A DNA stretch of 64,000 nt from Vulcanimicrobiota bacterium (GCA_027459645.1 DAIDHQ010000040.1:62001-126000), one strand, 5' to 3'; shown: positions 45,095 to 54,142, counted from the stretch's first letter. A program made the numbers and translations. Notes: generated by a model not told the origin, from the sequence alone.

Positions 45095-46767
45095 CAGTGT
45101 GCTCCAACAGCGACGGGTGTGTCGGTGAGTTCTTCTTCCAATCCCTTGTACGGAAGCGGCTGGCTGAAGTCGTACGGCAGACCGTACACCGTCGGGATGT
45201 GCTTGAAGTTGTAGTAGTGTGGCGGCGACGGAATCTGCCATTCCAGCGTGCGCGCGCCCCAGGGATTCGGCCCGGCCTTCTTGCCGTTACGCAAGCTGAC
45301 CAAGATGTTGATGAAGAACAGCAGGATGGCGAACGTCATCACGTAGGACGAGATCGACGAGAATTGGTTCCAGAACGTGAACTGCGGATCGTACGTCGGC
45401 ACGCGCCGCGGCATACCGAGCATGCCGAGCCAATGCTGCGGCAAGAACGTGCCGTTGAAGCCGATGAAGAACAGCCAGAAGTGCCACTTGCCGATCTTCT
45501 CGCTCATCAGACGGCCGCTCATCTTCGGGAAGTAGAAGTACATTCCGGCGAAGATGCCCATCAGCGATCCGCCGACGAGCACGTAGTGGAAGTGCGCGAC
45601 GACGAAGTATGTGCCGTGCACGTGCAGATCGAACGGTACCGCCGCCAAGAAGATGCCGGTGATGCCGCCCAGCGTGAAGAGCGCCAGGAAGCCGACCGCA
45701 AACATCATCGAGGTCGTGAAGTGAATCTTACCGCCCCATAGCGTTGCGACCCACGAGAAGATTTTCACGCCTGTCGGAATCGCGATCGTGAAGGTCAGGA
45801 TCATGAACGGCAGTTGCAGATACGGCGCGAGGCCGGACGTGAACATGTGGTGCGCCCAGACCATGAAGCCGGCGAGCGCAATCGCCATCGACGAGAAGGC
45901 GATCATCTTGTAGCCGAAGATCGGCTTGCGCGCGAAGGTCGGAATGATCTCGGAGATCATGCCGAACGCGGGCAAAATCATGATGTACACGGCCGGATGC
46001 GAGTAGAACCAGAACATGTGCTGCCACATGATCGGGCTGCCGCCTTTGGTCGGATCGTAGAACGGCACGCCGAATTGGCGCTCCATGAAGAGCGCGGCGA
46101 GCGCGGCGGCGAGCGCCGTGGTCGCGATCATCAGCAGCGGCGCCGTTGCGAGCTGCGCCCAACAGAAGAGCGGCATGCGCGTGAACGTCATGCCCGGCGC
46201 GCGCATTTGGAACATCGTTACGACGAAGTTGATACCCGTAAGGGTCGAGGAGACGCCGACTAAGAATATCGCAGCCGCCCACATCGACGTTCCTGCGCCT
46301 GCTTGCAGCGACATCGGCGGATATTCCGTCCAACCCGCGACCGGCGCACCCATCAAGAACGACGAGAACAGCATCAGGCCCGCGACCGGGAAGATCCAGA
46401 AGCTCAACATGTTGAGCCACGGGAACGCGACGTCGCGCGCGCCGATCTGCAGCGGCATGATCACGTTACCGAATCCGCCGGTAATGAGCGGAATGATGAC
46501 GAGCCACACCATCGCGGAGCCGTGCACCGAGTAGACTTCGTTATACGTATCCGCACTCACGAAGCCGCCGTTTGCGTGCAGGAGCTGCGTGCGGATCACT
46601 TCCGCGAGCAACCCGGCCAGCACCAGGAACACGAAGCCGGTGATCAGGTATTGAATTCCGATGATCTTGTGATCGATCGAGAACACGTACCGGCGGATGA
46701 ATCCCTGCGGTTCGGGATGGATGTGGTCGGCGATGCCGCCGCCGTGACTTACCGCTGCTGTTGACAT
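45094..46767 (-). CDS. ctaD: cytochrome c oxidase subunit I, A2-type
   Basis: 557 residues, twelve-helix heme-copper oxidase core. Heme a ligand region VYSVHGSAMVWLVIIP, the CuB/His-Tyr site in helix VI WFYSHPAVYIMILPAFG, MAIALAGFMVWAHHMFTSG and the C-terminal histidines in HGTYFVVAHFHYVLVGGSL. Helix VI has YSHPAV in place of GHPEV, the signature of the A2 subclass (as in caa3 enzymes of Rhodothermus), where the K- and D-channel glutamate is replaced by Tyr-Ser. Catalyses O2 reduction to water with proton pumping. Confidence 0.96.
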   Translation of the reverse strand: MSTAAVSHGGGIADHIHPEPQGFIRRYVFSIDHKIIGIQYLITGFVFLVLAGLLAEVIRTQLLHANGGFVSADTYNEVYSVHGSAMVWLVIIPLITGGFGNVIMPLQIGARDVAFPWLNMLSFWIFPVAGLMLFSSFLMGAPVAGWTEYPPMSLQAGAGTSMWAAAIFLVGVSSTLTGINFVVTMFQMRAPGMTFTRMPLFCWAQLATAPLLMIATTALAAALAALFMERQFGVPFYDPTKGGSPIMWQHMFWFYSHPAVYIMILPAFGMISEIIPTFARKPIFGYKMIAFSSMAIALAGFMVWAHHMFTSGLAPYLQLPFMILTFTIAIPTGVKIFSWVATLWGGKIHFTTSMMFAVGFLALFTLGGITGIFLAAVPFDLHVHGTYFVVAHFHYVLVGGSLMGIFAGMYFYFPKMSGRLMSEKIGKWHFWLFFIGFNGTFLPQHWLGMLGMPRRVPTYDPQFTFWNQFSSISSYVMTFAILLFFINILVSLRNGKKAGPNPWGARTLEWQIPSPPHYYNFKHIPTVYGLPYDFSQPLPYKGLEEELTDTPVAVGAH

Positions 46768-46786
46768 GGTTTCGTGTACTCCCGGG

Positions 46787-47926
46787 TTATTTCAGCGTCT
46801 TCAGGTACGCGACCAGATTAGCAATGTCTTTATTTGAGAGGCCGTTTGCGGTCGCATTGGGCATCATGCCAATGTCCCCCTTATAGCCCTGCTGGAGAAT
46901 CTTCGCGACATCTGCCGGCGTTGCCGGATCGCCGTCGACGAGATTCGGATGGGACGGGTCGTGCAGTACGCCTTTGAGACCCGGTCCGACGATGCGCTGG
47001 CTGAACGGCCCGATGGCGTGACACGCGCTGCACTTCTGCGCGAAGAGCGCCTTGCCGGCGTTCGCGTCGCCGCCCGCGAGACTGACGGTTCCCGTCGAAG
47101 CCGTCGGCAGCGCGTTGCTTGCGTGCGCATTCTTGATTTGCCAGGCATGATACCACTTCTGGAAATTCGCCGGCGTGTCGATGACGACGAACTGTGCGCC
47201 CGGATTCGGTTGCCCGTTGGCGCCCGGAATCGTCGCGTTCATCCAGCCGTGCCGCGTTCCGCAGAACTCGGTGCAGATGATCGGATATTTGCCCAGGCGC
47301 GTCGGCGTGAAACGAATCGTGTTGACGAGACCCGGCACCATGTCGGCTTTCAACCGGATGTCGGGAACCCAGAACGAGTGGATGACGTCGGAAGAGGTTA
47401 CGTTCAGAACGACCGGCTGGCCGAGCGGCAGATGCATCTCGCCGGTGACTTCGCCGTTGATGCCCGGATAGCGGAACGTATAGTACCACTGGTGGCCTAG
47501 GCCTTCGACGACCAAGCCGTTTGCCGGTTGCGCGATCTGAATTCCATACCAAATCCGCACGCTGAGGATGGAGAGCAGCACGACGAAGAGCGTCGGGATC
47601 AGCGTCCACCAAAACTCGAGTTTGTGGTTGTCGTGCACCTGCACGCCGATCGAGTCGTACGGTTCGCCCTTGCGAGCGCGGAACGCGACGGCGAAATAGA
47701 TGATGTAGCCGACGACGAAAATATACAGCGCCGAGCCCGATGCCGCCATAAAGCGGAAGAGGTCGTCGATTTGAATGCCCGGCTGCGCCGCCACGACCGG
47801 CATGACGATGCCGATCGGCGTCCAGTACCAGAAAACGATCGCCAGTACGGACAAGACCGCAAAGAGCAGCGTAACAGACCAAAAGCCACGACCGAGCCGA
47901 ACGGCCGAGGCGCGATTCTCTACCAA
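46787..47926 (-). CDS. coxB: cytochrome c oxidase subunit II fused to cytochrome c
   Basis: 379 residues from TTG 47926 (GGGAG eight bases upstream). Two membrane helices, then the CuA domain: HQWYYTFRYPG, VTSSDVIHSFWVPDIRLKAD (His ligand) and CTEFCGTRHGWM with the Cys2, Glu, His and Met ligands. A C-terminal cytochrome c domain has the heme site KCSACHAIGP and a distal Met in IGMMPNATANG. This makes the enzyme a caa3 oxidase with its electron donor built in. First gene of the operon coxB-ctaD-ORF-coxC-two small membrane genes. Confidence 0.95.
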   Translation of the reverse strand: MVENRASAVRLGRGFWSVTLLFAVLSVLAIVFWYWTPIGIVMPVVAAQPGIQIDDLFRFMAASGSALYIFVVGYIIYFAVAFRARKGEPYDSIGVQVHDNHKLEFWWTLIPTLFVVLLSILSVRIWYGIQIAQPANGLVVEGLGHQWYYTFRYPGINGEVTGEMHLPLGQPVVLNVTSSDVIHSFWVPDIRLKADMVPGLVNTIRFTPTRLGKYPIICTEFCGTRHGWMNATIPGANGQPNPGAQFVVIDTPANFQKWYHAWQIKNAHASNALPTASTGTVSLAGGDANAGKALFAQKCSACHAIGPFSQRIVGPGLKGVLHDPSHPNLVDGDPATPADVAKILQQGYKGDIGMMPNATANGLSNKDIANLVAYLKTLK

Positions 47927-48017
47927 GGACTTCTCTCCCCTACATCTCCGAGCGCTTCTCTATTATTAGAAACTATAGTGACGGGCACCCTCCGCATGCA
48001 TCGACTTTAGCGTCCGT
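47927..48017 (-). promoter_or_regulatory. probable promoter region of the oxidase operon
   Basis: The 91 bases upstream of coxB hold an AT-rich patch that stands out from the surrounding GC-rich DNA; on the minus strand it reads CACTATAGTTTCTAATAATA, which includes the -10-like TATAGT. No convincing -35 was seen. Confidence 0.3.
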
Positions 48018-48710
48018 TTACTGTAACGAGGAGTCCTGCCGCCGTCGCGCTTGCGCCGCAAAACTGCGTACGAGCCAATCGATGTTGGTGATAGCGGTCC
48101 CCACCACCACGGCGTCTGCACCGGCGGAAAACGCCCGCTCGACCATCTCGGAACTGTGCACGCCGCCCTCGGCGATAACGAACGTTTCCAACTCGGCGAG
48201 TTCTTCGATCAGGCCGAAGGCCGGCAAGGGCATCCCTCTCGACTCTTCGGTGTAGCCGCAGAGCGTCGACGCCACGATATCTGCACCCGCAGCCCGGGCC
48301 GCGATCCCGTCGGCAGCGCTCGCACAATCGGCCATGGCAAGGCGTCCCCCAGCGTGAATCGCATCGATCAGCCGCTCGAGCGTCGCGCCGTTGGGGCGCG
48401 GGCGGGCGGTGGCATCGAGCGCCACGATCTCGGCGCCGGTCGAAAGCACTTCGTCGACCTCGGCGCGCGTGGGCGTGATATAGGGCGCAAATCCGGCGTA
48501 CTCACGCTTGATCAGCCCAATGAGCGGGCCGCGAACGCGTGCGCGTCCCGCGCGGAGATTCGCAACGCCCTGCATTCGGATGCCGGCGGCGCCGTTGGCC
48601 TCGGCGGCGGCGGCCATCGCAGCAAGCACCTGCGGGTCGTCGATGGCCGAGCCGCTCCACGCCTGCACCGAAACGATCAGGCCGCCCCGCAGGGCTTCGA
48701 GTACGCTCAC
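48018..48710 (-). CDS. nanE: N-acetylmannosamine-6-phosphate 2-epimerase
   Basis: 230 residues, TIM barrel of the NanE family. Conserved LRGGLIVSVQAWSGSAIDDP, IRMQGVANLRAGRAR, GLIKREYAG, FAPYITPTRAEVDEVL (in part), IVALDATARPRP, MADCASAADGIAA, GADIVASTLCGYTEESRG and FVIAEGGVHSSEMV. Turns ManNAc-6-phosphate into GlcNAc-6-phosphate. GTG 48710 overlaps the kinase stop as GTGA; a longer in-frame ORF to 48935 runs antisense-like through the kinase gene. Last gene of the operon. Confidence 0.93.
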   Translation of the reverse strand: MSVLEALRGGLIVSVQAWSGSAIDDPQVLAAMAAAAEANGAAGIRMQGVANLRAGRARVRGPLIGLIKREYAGFAPYITPTRAEVDEVLSTGAEIVALDATARPRPNGATLERLIDAIHAGGRLAMADCASAADGIAARAAGADIVASTLCGYTEESRGMPLPAFGLIEELAELETFVIAEGGVHSSEMVERAFSAGADAVVVGTAITNIDWLVRSFAAQARRRQDSSLQ

Positions 48711-49582
48711 GAACGCGCCAGGCGAAGCGCCCCCTCGGCGGGGTCGTCGATAGATTCCAAAACGGTGCATCCCGGCAAACGCTGCGCCGTCGCTCCCCGT
48801 ACGCGCTCGAAGAACCACGGATCGGCCACGAGACCGCCTACGAAGGCCACCTTCCCGGGGTCGCGATCGCGCGCAGCCCGCGCGGCGAGCTCGGCGAGTT
48901 CGTGCGCCGCGCGCTTGGGCGGTTCGCAGAGACACGGACAGCCGTCGTTGTCGCGCGCGGCCTGCAGGCAGACCGGTGCGAACGACGCAAAACTCGCGCG
49001 CGAAATCCGTCCGAGGTAGAATTCGCGCGACAACTCGCGCAGCGTATGCACGTCGAAAAAACTCAACAGCCTGGCGGCACCTTCACAATCGCCGTGTGCG
49101 ATCGCCATCTGCATCGCCGTGCGCGCGATCCAAAACGCGCTTCCTTCGTCACCGAAGAGATAGCCCCAGCCGCCCGCGACGTGCGTGCTGCCGTCGGCAA
49201 ACGTTGCATAGGCTGCAGATCCGGTACCAGCGATGACGACGACGCCGGGCGCGCCGCGCAACGCCGCAGCGTGCGCGATCACGCTGTCGTGCACGAGCCG
49301 CACGTCGCCGGAAGGAAGTCTCACCGGTTGCCCGTAGACGCGGCCTTCGTATCCGGAGATGCCGACGACGATTCCATCGAACCACGTATCCGCGCCAAGT
49401 TTCGCGTCGAGCGTCGCATGTGCGAGCGCATCTTCGAGCGCGTCACGCAATCGCGTCGAGGAAGGCAACGCGCCGATCTCGTCGGCGGGACCGCCGTAGC
49501 CGCGCCCCAGAATCGCGCCGGTTTCATCGCCGATCACCGCGGCGGTCGAAGATTGTCCAGCGTCGATTCCGGCGTACAGCAT
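48707..49582 (-). CDS. BadF/BcrA-type ATPase, probable N-acetylhexosamine kinase
   Basis: 291 residues, ASKHA fold: phosphate-1 GIDAGQSSTAAVIGD, VVGISGYEGRVYG, phosphate-2 VVIAGTGSAAYATF, GGWGYLFGDEGSAFWIARTA and adenosine site VAFVGGLVADPWFFE. Similar to N-acetylglucosamine kinases of the BadF family. Oddly it has a cysteine cluster CPCLC near residue 217, which I do not know from the family. Likely supplies the 6-phosphate sugar for NanE. Start overlaps the metallopeptidase stop as TAATG. Confidence 0.85.
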   Translation of the reverse strand: MLYAGIDAGQSSTAAVIGDETGAILGRGYGGPADEIGALPSSTRLRDALEDALAHATLDAKLGADTWFDGIVVGISGYEGRVYGQPVRLPSGDVRLVHDSVIAHAAALRGAPGVVVIAGTGSAAYATFADGSTHVAGGWGYLFGDEGSAFWIARTAMQMAIAHGDCEGAARLLSFFDVHTLRELSREFYLGRISRASFASFAPVCLQAARDNDGCPCLCEPPKRAAHELAELAARAARDRDPGKVAFVGGLVADPWFFERVRGATAQRLPGCTVLESIDDPAEGALRLARS

Positions 49583-49884
49583 TATTGGTGGTCGAGGAGT
49601 TTTCGCGCGAACTCGTTCGCGGCTATCTCGCGATCCTTGCGTTCGTTCAGGCGCGGGATTTCGCCGATCGTTTCCCGGTGATGATACAACTCGTGCCCGA
49701 CGGAGAACGCGACGAATTCGCCGAGTTCCGATGGAGAAAGTTGCTCGGCGACGCGCGTGTTGATGCGTATCGTCGGGCCTTGCGGATCGTATTCAGACCG
49801 CAATTCGTCGACGCCCCAATCGCCGAGGTCGGCGAACTGAACGTCGACTCCATATTCACGCGCAAGTTTGAGGGCAGTGTTCAC
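49582..49884 (-). CDS. mini ImmA/IrrE-like zinc metallopeptidase
   Basis: 100 residues from GTG 49884 (overlapping the upstream stop as GTGA). Zinc motif VGHELYHH (HExxH at about residues 65-69), followed by REIAANEFARKLL with the third-ligand glutamate region, exactly the ImmA/IrrE order, and preceded by TIRINTRVAEQLSPSE. There is no DNA-binding helix-turn-helix. ImmA-like proteins cleave repressors or act as regulatory proteases; the target here is unknown, but the gene is embedded in an amino-sugar operon. Confidence 0.8.
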   Translation of the reverse strand: MNTALKLAREYGVDVQFADLGDWGVDELRSEYDPQGPTIRINTRVAEQLSPSELGEFVAFSVGHELYHHRETIGEIPRLNERKDREIAANEFARKLLDHQ

Positions 49885-51236
49885 GAAGCTCTCCGTAGAT
49901 CGACACCGTCGTGTATTAACAAAGCGCGCAGCTCATCGCCCTCCACAGCGCTGACGCACGTGCCGCGTTCATTCGCGAGGACCGCCGCAGTTCCGGCTGC
50001 CTGCCCGAGCGTCATGACGGTCGGCGTGAGACGCGTCGACGCGAGCGCCTCGTGGGTGGTCGAAATGCAGCGCCCCGCGACCAGCAACTGCTCGCGATTG
50101 ACCGGGACCAGGCAGCGGTAGGGAATCTCGTAGCTGGCACCCGGCGCAAGGCGATGCGTCGTCGTCCCGCTGCCGGTGGGGTTGTGGATGTCGATCGGAT
50201 AGGCGCTGCGTGCCACGGCGTCGTCGAAATGGCGCCCCTGCAGCACGTCCTCCGCCGTGAGCGTGTAGCGTCCAACGATCCGGCGCGATTCGCGGATGCC
50301 GACTTGCGTGCCGGTCGCAGCAATGCGCGCATGTTCGAAACCCGGAACGCGTTCGCGGAAAAACCGCAGCAACTGCACGACCTGCAAGCGCGATTCGACC
50401 TCCGCGCGCGTGAGATCGTCGGGATCGAGCGGATCGATGTTCGTCACGCGCGTCATATTGACGGTCACTTCGTCGGGATAGGGCGAGACGAAGAACGACA
50501 CCAGCTCGCGCGGCACGTCGACGATGCCGTCGCGGCGCGCTTCGTCCCACAGGTCGTAGAGCCCGGCAACGGCGCTAAGCGCGGGAGCGGTGCGTTCGTG
50601 CGCCTTCAACGACGTGCGCATTTGGTCGGCGTGCATACGCACGTACGTAGCGGTCTTCGTCAAGTCGACGTGACTCAAACGAAACATCAGGCTCGCCGGC
50701 TGCACGCGCCCGCGCTCGTCGCCTTGCTGCGTCGGAACGCCAGCGGCCGCAGCGACATAGGCGTCGGCCGTCGCGTCAATAACGATGCGTGCGTTATAAG
50801 TTCTTCCGCCGCCGACGGTTGCGACCGTGACGCCGGCGATCGTTTCGCCGTCCATGATCGCGGCCAGGAACCATGCGTGCAGCAACAGGTCGACCTTCGC
50901 CTCGCGCATCATCTCGAAGAGGAGCGCCTTGTGAATCTCGGGGTCGAACGGCGTGATCGTCGGCACGTAGTCCGAGGAGTCGGCGATATGTCCCGGCGAC
51001 GCACCGCGTCGCACCAGGCGCTCGACGATCTCTTGCGCGATGCCGCCGACGATGCGTTCTTTGCCCGAATGGAACGTCATCCACGGCCCGACCATCGCGG
51101 CGGTTGCCGTACCGCCCAGGAAGCCGTAGCGCTCGATCAGCAGCACGCGGGCACCGCGCCGGGCCGCGGCTAGTGCGGCAGCGCAGCCGGCGTTGCCGCC
51201 ACCGATGACCAGGACATCGTAGAAGCTCGTCGTCAT
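49881..51236 (-). CDS. FAD-dependent oxidoreductase (FAD_oxidored type)
   Basis: 451 residues from ATG 51236. Rossmann motif VIGGGNAGCAAALAAARRGA at residues 10-29 then VLLIERYGFLGGTATAAMVG, RIVIDATADAYVAAAAGVPT, REQLLVAGRCISTTHEALAS and LGQAAGTAAVLA. Matches the PF12831-like group often seen in carbohydrate loci, and it heads the operon with the metallopeptidase, kinase and NanE. Substrate unknown. An in-frame extension to 51341 lies in the shared upstream region and is not used. Confidence 0.88.
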   Translation of the reverse strand: MTTSFYDVLVIGGGNAGCAAALAAARRGARVLLIERYGFLGGTATAAMVGPWMTFHSGKERIVGGIAQEIVERLVRRGASPGHIADSSDYVPTITPFDPEIHKALLFEMMREAKVDLLLHAWFLAAIMDGETIAGVTVATVGGGRTYNARIVIDATADAYVAAAAGVPTQQGDERGRVQPASLMFRLSHVDLTKTATYVRMHADQMRTSLKAHERTAPALSAVAGLYDLWDEARRDGIVDVPRELVSFFVSPYPDEVTVNMTRVTNIDPLDPDDLTRAEVESRLQVVQLLRFFRERVPGFEHARIAATGTQVGIRESRRIVGRYTLTAEDVLQGRHFDDAVARSAYPIDIHNPTGSGTTTHRLAPGASYEIPYRCLVPVNREQLLVAGRCISTTHEALASTRLTPTVMTLGQAAGTAAVLANERGTCVSAVEGDELRALLIHDGVDLRRAS

Positions 51237-51340
51237 GGCGATTGCGGCGCCTTCGTCACTATTGCGCGGAGGCCATTTCCGGGAGGGCGCCAAGCGAGAG
51301 GCATGCGGGTCACGGCGGCGGCAAATCGGGACGAGCACCA

Positions 51341-51460
51341 ATGGGGGACGTGAAACGGACCGTCCCTTCGCTTCGCAGCAGGTTCGTCACGCGCTCAATT
51401 TTGGGCGGGCTCTTCGCGACGCTCGCGTTCTTCATCGTCTATGCGTTCGTGCGCCCATGA
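51341..51460 (+). CDS. 39-residue small membrane protein
   Basis: ATG 51341 to TGA 51460 (MGDVKRTVPSLRSRFVTRSI then LGGLFATLAFFIVYAFVRP). One membrane helix after a basic stretch. Its last codon and stop overlap the next ATG as ATGA, which argues that it is real. GTG 51350 is an alternative start. Confidence 0.55.
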   Translation: MGDVKRTVPSLRSRFVTRSILGGLFATLAFFIVYAFVRP

Positions 51461-51882
51461 TTCCGAGCGTCGCTTCCGAGGACCGCAATTGGGCGATCTA
51501 CGCCAACGCCGCGGGATTGCTGGTCTTCACGAACATCCCGTTCGCGAACGTGATCGCCGTCCTGCTGATTTGGTTCAAGGTGCGCAACGATCCCGAAAAG
51601 CCCTTTGCACGCATGCATGCCGCGAGCGCCTTGAACTTCCAGTTGACGTGGGAAATCGTCATGCTGGTCTATGTCGCGATGGTGCTTTCGATCTTCTTCT
51701 ACGAAGGACGCCACCCGGTCTTCGGCGTTCGCTTCAACCTGCTCTACCACACGCCGATGTGGTTGCTAGCGGGAATCGTCGCGTGGTTCGTCTTCAACAT
51801 CATTTTTTGCATCGTCGGCTGCATGAAGGCGAGCGACACGAAACCGTACCGCTATCCTTTAGCGATTCCGTTCGCCCGCTAG
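51457..51882 (+). CDS. DUF4870/Tic20-like membrane protein
   Basis: 141 residues with three to four membrane segments: NWAIYANAAGLLVFTNIPF, ANVIAVLLIWF, LTWEIVMLVYVAMVLSIFFY and MWLLAGIVAWFVFNIIFCIV. The pattern W-x-x-x-A-H-x-x-G-L and FKVRNDPEKPFARMHAASALNF (in part) fit the DUF4870 group. Function unknown. The start overlaps the small membrane ORF by four bases. Confidence 0.78.
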   Translation: MIPSVASEDRNWAIYANAAGLLVFTNIPFANVIAVLLIWFKVRNDPEKPFARMHAASALNFQLTWEIVMLVYVAMVLSIFFYEGRHPVFGVRFNLLYHTPMWLLAGIVAWFVFNIIFCIVGCMKASDTKPYRYPLAIPFAR

Positions 51883-51923
51883 GCTGCTAGGGTTTTCCCG
51901 GCGGCGCGCGCACTCCAGGCGCG

Positions 51924-52634
51924 ATGTCGATCTACGCCCGCTCCGCCGCTTATTACGACGCGATCCAAAGCGCGCGGGGCAAGGATTACGAGCGTGAAGC
52001 CGCGCTGATTCACGATGCGATCGAAACGCGCAAGCGCTCCGGCGGAAACGCGCTGCTCGATGCCGGCTGCGGAACGGGACGGCATCTGGAATTCTTGCGT
52101 ACGTGGTACGACTGCGAAGGGCTCGACGTCGATCGAGCCATGCTCGCCATCGCCGCGCAACGCGTGCCCGCGGCGCCGCTGCACTGCCAAGACATGATCG
52201 GCTTCAATCTCGACCGGCGTTTCGACGCGCTCATCGCGCTCTTCGGGGCGGTCGCCTACGTACCGAACGTTCGTCTGCTCGAGCAAACGCTGGAGACGTT
52301 CTATCGCCACTTGAAGCCGGGCGGCGTCGCGATCGTCGAGCCGTGGGTTCAGCCCGAGGCCTGGCACGACGGAATGGTCGATGCGCGTTTCGCCGACGAG
52401 CCCGATCTGAAGGTTGCGCGCATGAGCGTCAGCCGCCGCGACGGCAACGTCGCAATCTTGAACTACAGCTTCATGGTCGCCGCTCGCGACGGGGTCCGCA
52501 CCTTCAACGAGCCCCATCGGAGGATGCTCTTCACCCGGGAACAGTATCGAAGCGCATTCGCCCACGCGCGTTTCGCGGTCGAATTCGTCGAGGGAGGGCC
52601 GTCCGGGCGAGGACTTTTCATCGGAACCAGGTGA
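51924..52634 (+). CDS. SAM-dependent methyltransferase
   Basis: 236 residues, class I methyltransferase. Motif I LLDAGCGTGRHLEFL (about residues 44-58), LDVDRAMLAIAAQRV, FDALIALFGAVAYV and LKPGGVAIVEPW. The C-half (LKVARMSVSRRDGNVAILNY) resembles the DesVI/TylM1-like N-methyltransferase group, though the substrate is undetermined. Cytoplasmic; 41 bases after the DUF4870 gene, likely the same unit. Confidence 0.85.
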   Translation: MSIYARSAAYYDAIQSARGKDYEREAALIHDAIETRKRSGGNALLDAGCGTGRHLEFLRTWYDCEGLDVDRAMLAIAAQRVPAAPLHCQDMIGFNLDRRFDALIALFGAVAYVPNVRLLEQTLETFYRHLKPGGVAIVEPWVQPEAWHDGMVDARFADEPDLKVARMSVSRRDGNVAILNYSFMVAARDGVRTFNEPHRRMLFTREQYRSAFAHARFAVEFVEGGPSGRGLFIGTR

Positions 52635-52666
52635 GCGGCCCGGCTTGACAGTAATGCGCTCCCTTA

Positions 52667-54142
52667 ATGCTGCTACAACGAGTTAAGCCCCTCGAGCGTA
52701 TTCTTGCCGAGGGCAGCGACGAATCCAAACCGCATAGCCTGAAGAAGACGCTCGGTCCCGTATCGCTCATGGCGATGGGCATCGGCGGGATCATCGGCAC
52801 CGGTATCTTCGTACTGACGGGCGTTGCCGCGGCGACGCGTTCGGGACCGTCTCTAACCATCTCGTTCATCATCGCGGGCATCGCGAGCGCATTTGCAGCG
52901 CTCTGTTATTCAGAGGTCGCGAGCCGCGTTCCGATTGCGGGCAGCGCGTACACGTTCGCGTACGCCTCGCTCGGCGAGTTCGTCGCATGGATCATCGGCT
53001 GGGACTTGGTGCTGGAATACGCACTGGGCGCCGCCACGGTGAGCATCGGCTGGTCGGGATACTTTTCGAACTTCATCAAAAACGCGTTCGGCTGGCAAAT
53101 TCCGCCCATGCTCAAGAGCAGCTATTTCGACGTCGGCGCGGGCGGCGTCGTCACGCACGGTGCCGGGTTCATGAACCTGCCTGCCTTCTGCATCATCTGT
53201 TTGATCGGCGTCTTACTCTACCGCGGCACCCGCGAGTCGGCGCTGGTAAACAACATCATCGTCGTTATTAAGCTCGCGATCGTCGCGTTCTTCATCGTCC
53301 TCGGATTCGGCCACGTCAACACCGCCAACTGGACGCCGTATTTTCCGTTCGGCGTCACGGGCATGCTCGGCGGTGCGGCCTTCATCTTCTTCGCCTATAT
53401 CGGTTTCGACGCCGTTTCGACCGCAGCGGAAGAGACCAAGAATCCCAAGCGAGACCTCCCGATCGGCATCATCGGCAGCTTGCTGGTCTGCACGGTGCTC
53501 TATATCATCGTCGTCGCGATCCTGACCGGCATGGTTCCCTACAAGCTCCTCAACGTCGCGTCGCCCGTCGCCTTCGCCATGGACCACGTCGGGCTCGGGT
53601 GGGCTGCCTCGATCATCTCGCTCGGTGCGCTCGCCGGGCTGACGACCGTGCTGCTGGTGATGATGTTCGGACAGACGCGCGTCTTTTTCGCGATGTCGCG
53701 CGACGGCCTGCTTCCGCCGGTCTTCTCGCGCGTGCATCCGAAGTTCCGCACGCCGGGACTCTCGACGATCATCTTCACGATCTTTATCGCGCTCATCGCG
53801 GCGTTCACGCCGATCGACATCGTCGGATCGCTCACGAACATGGGCACGCTCATCGCGTTCATCCTCGTCTCGATCGCGTTGCCGATGATCCGCAAACGCT
53901 ATCCCAACACCGACGGATTTTCGGTGCCGTTCGGCCCGTACGTCATCCCGGCGCTCTCCGCGATTTTTGCCGTCGGCTTGATCTTCTCGCTGCAATACGG
54001 AAGCCCGAAGTGGTTCGGCGTTCCCGCGCCGTGGCTCGGGTTTATCGTCTGGCTAATCCTCGGCATGGTGATCTACTGGGCGTATAGCCGCAACAACAGC
54101 ACCGTCGGTAAGGAAGAAGCCGCAGCCACGCGCTCGATGTAA
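52667..54142 (+). CDS. APC-family amino-acid permease (cationic amino-acid transporter-like)
   Basis: 491 residues, twelve membrane helices. APC signature GIGGIIGTGIFVLTGVAA (helix I), SYSEVASRVPIAGSAYTFAY-like region (CYSEVASRVPIAGSAYTFAY), GWDLVLEYALGAATVSIGWS, FIFFAYIGFDAVSTAAEETK and KRDLPIGIIGSL, as in YfnA/CAT-type permeases. Inner membrane. Followed directly by a strong bidirectional terminator. Confidence 0.92.
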   Translation: MLLQRVKPLERILAEGSDESKPHSLKKTLGPVSLMAMGIGGIIGTGIFVLTGVAAATRSGPSLTISFIIAGIASAFAALCYSEVASRVPIAGSAYTFAYASLGEFVAWIIGWDLVLEYALGAATVSIGWSGYFSNFIKNAFGWQIPPMLKSSYFDVGAGGVVTHGAGFMNLPAFCIICLIGVLLYRGTRESALVNNIIVVIKLAIVAFFIVLGFGHVNTANWTPYFPFGVTGMLGGAAFIFFAYIGFDAVSTAAEETKNPKRDLPIGIIGSLLVCTVLYIIVVAILTGMVPYKLLNVASPVAFAMDHVGLGWAASIISLGALAGLTTVLLVMMFGQTRVFFAMSRDGLLPPVFSRVHPKFRTPGLSTIIFTIFIALIAAFTPIDIVGSLTNMGTLIAFILVSIALPMIRKRYPNTDGFSVPFGPYVIPALSAIFAVGLIFSLQYGSPKWFGVPAPWLGFIVWLILGMVIYWAYSRNNSTVGKEEAAATRSM

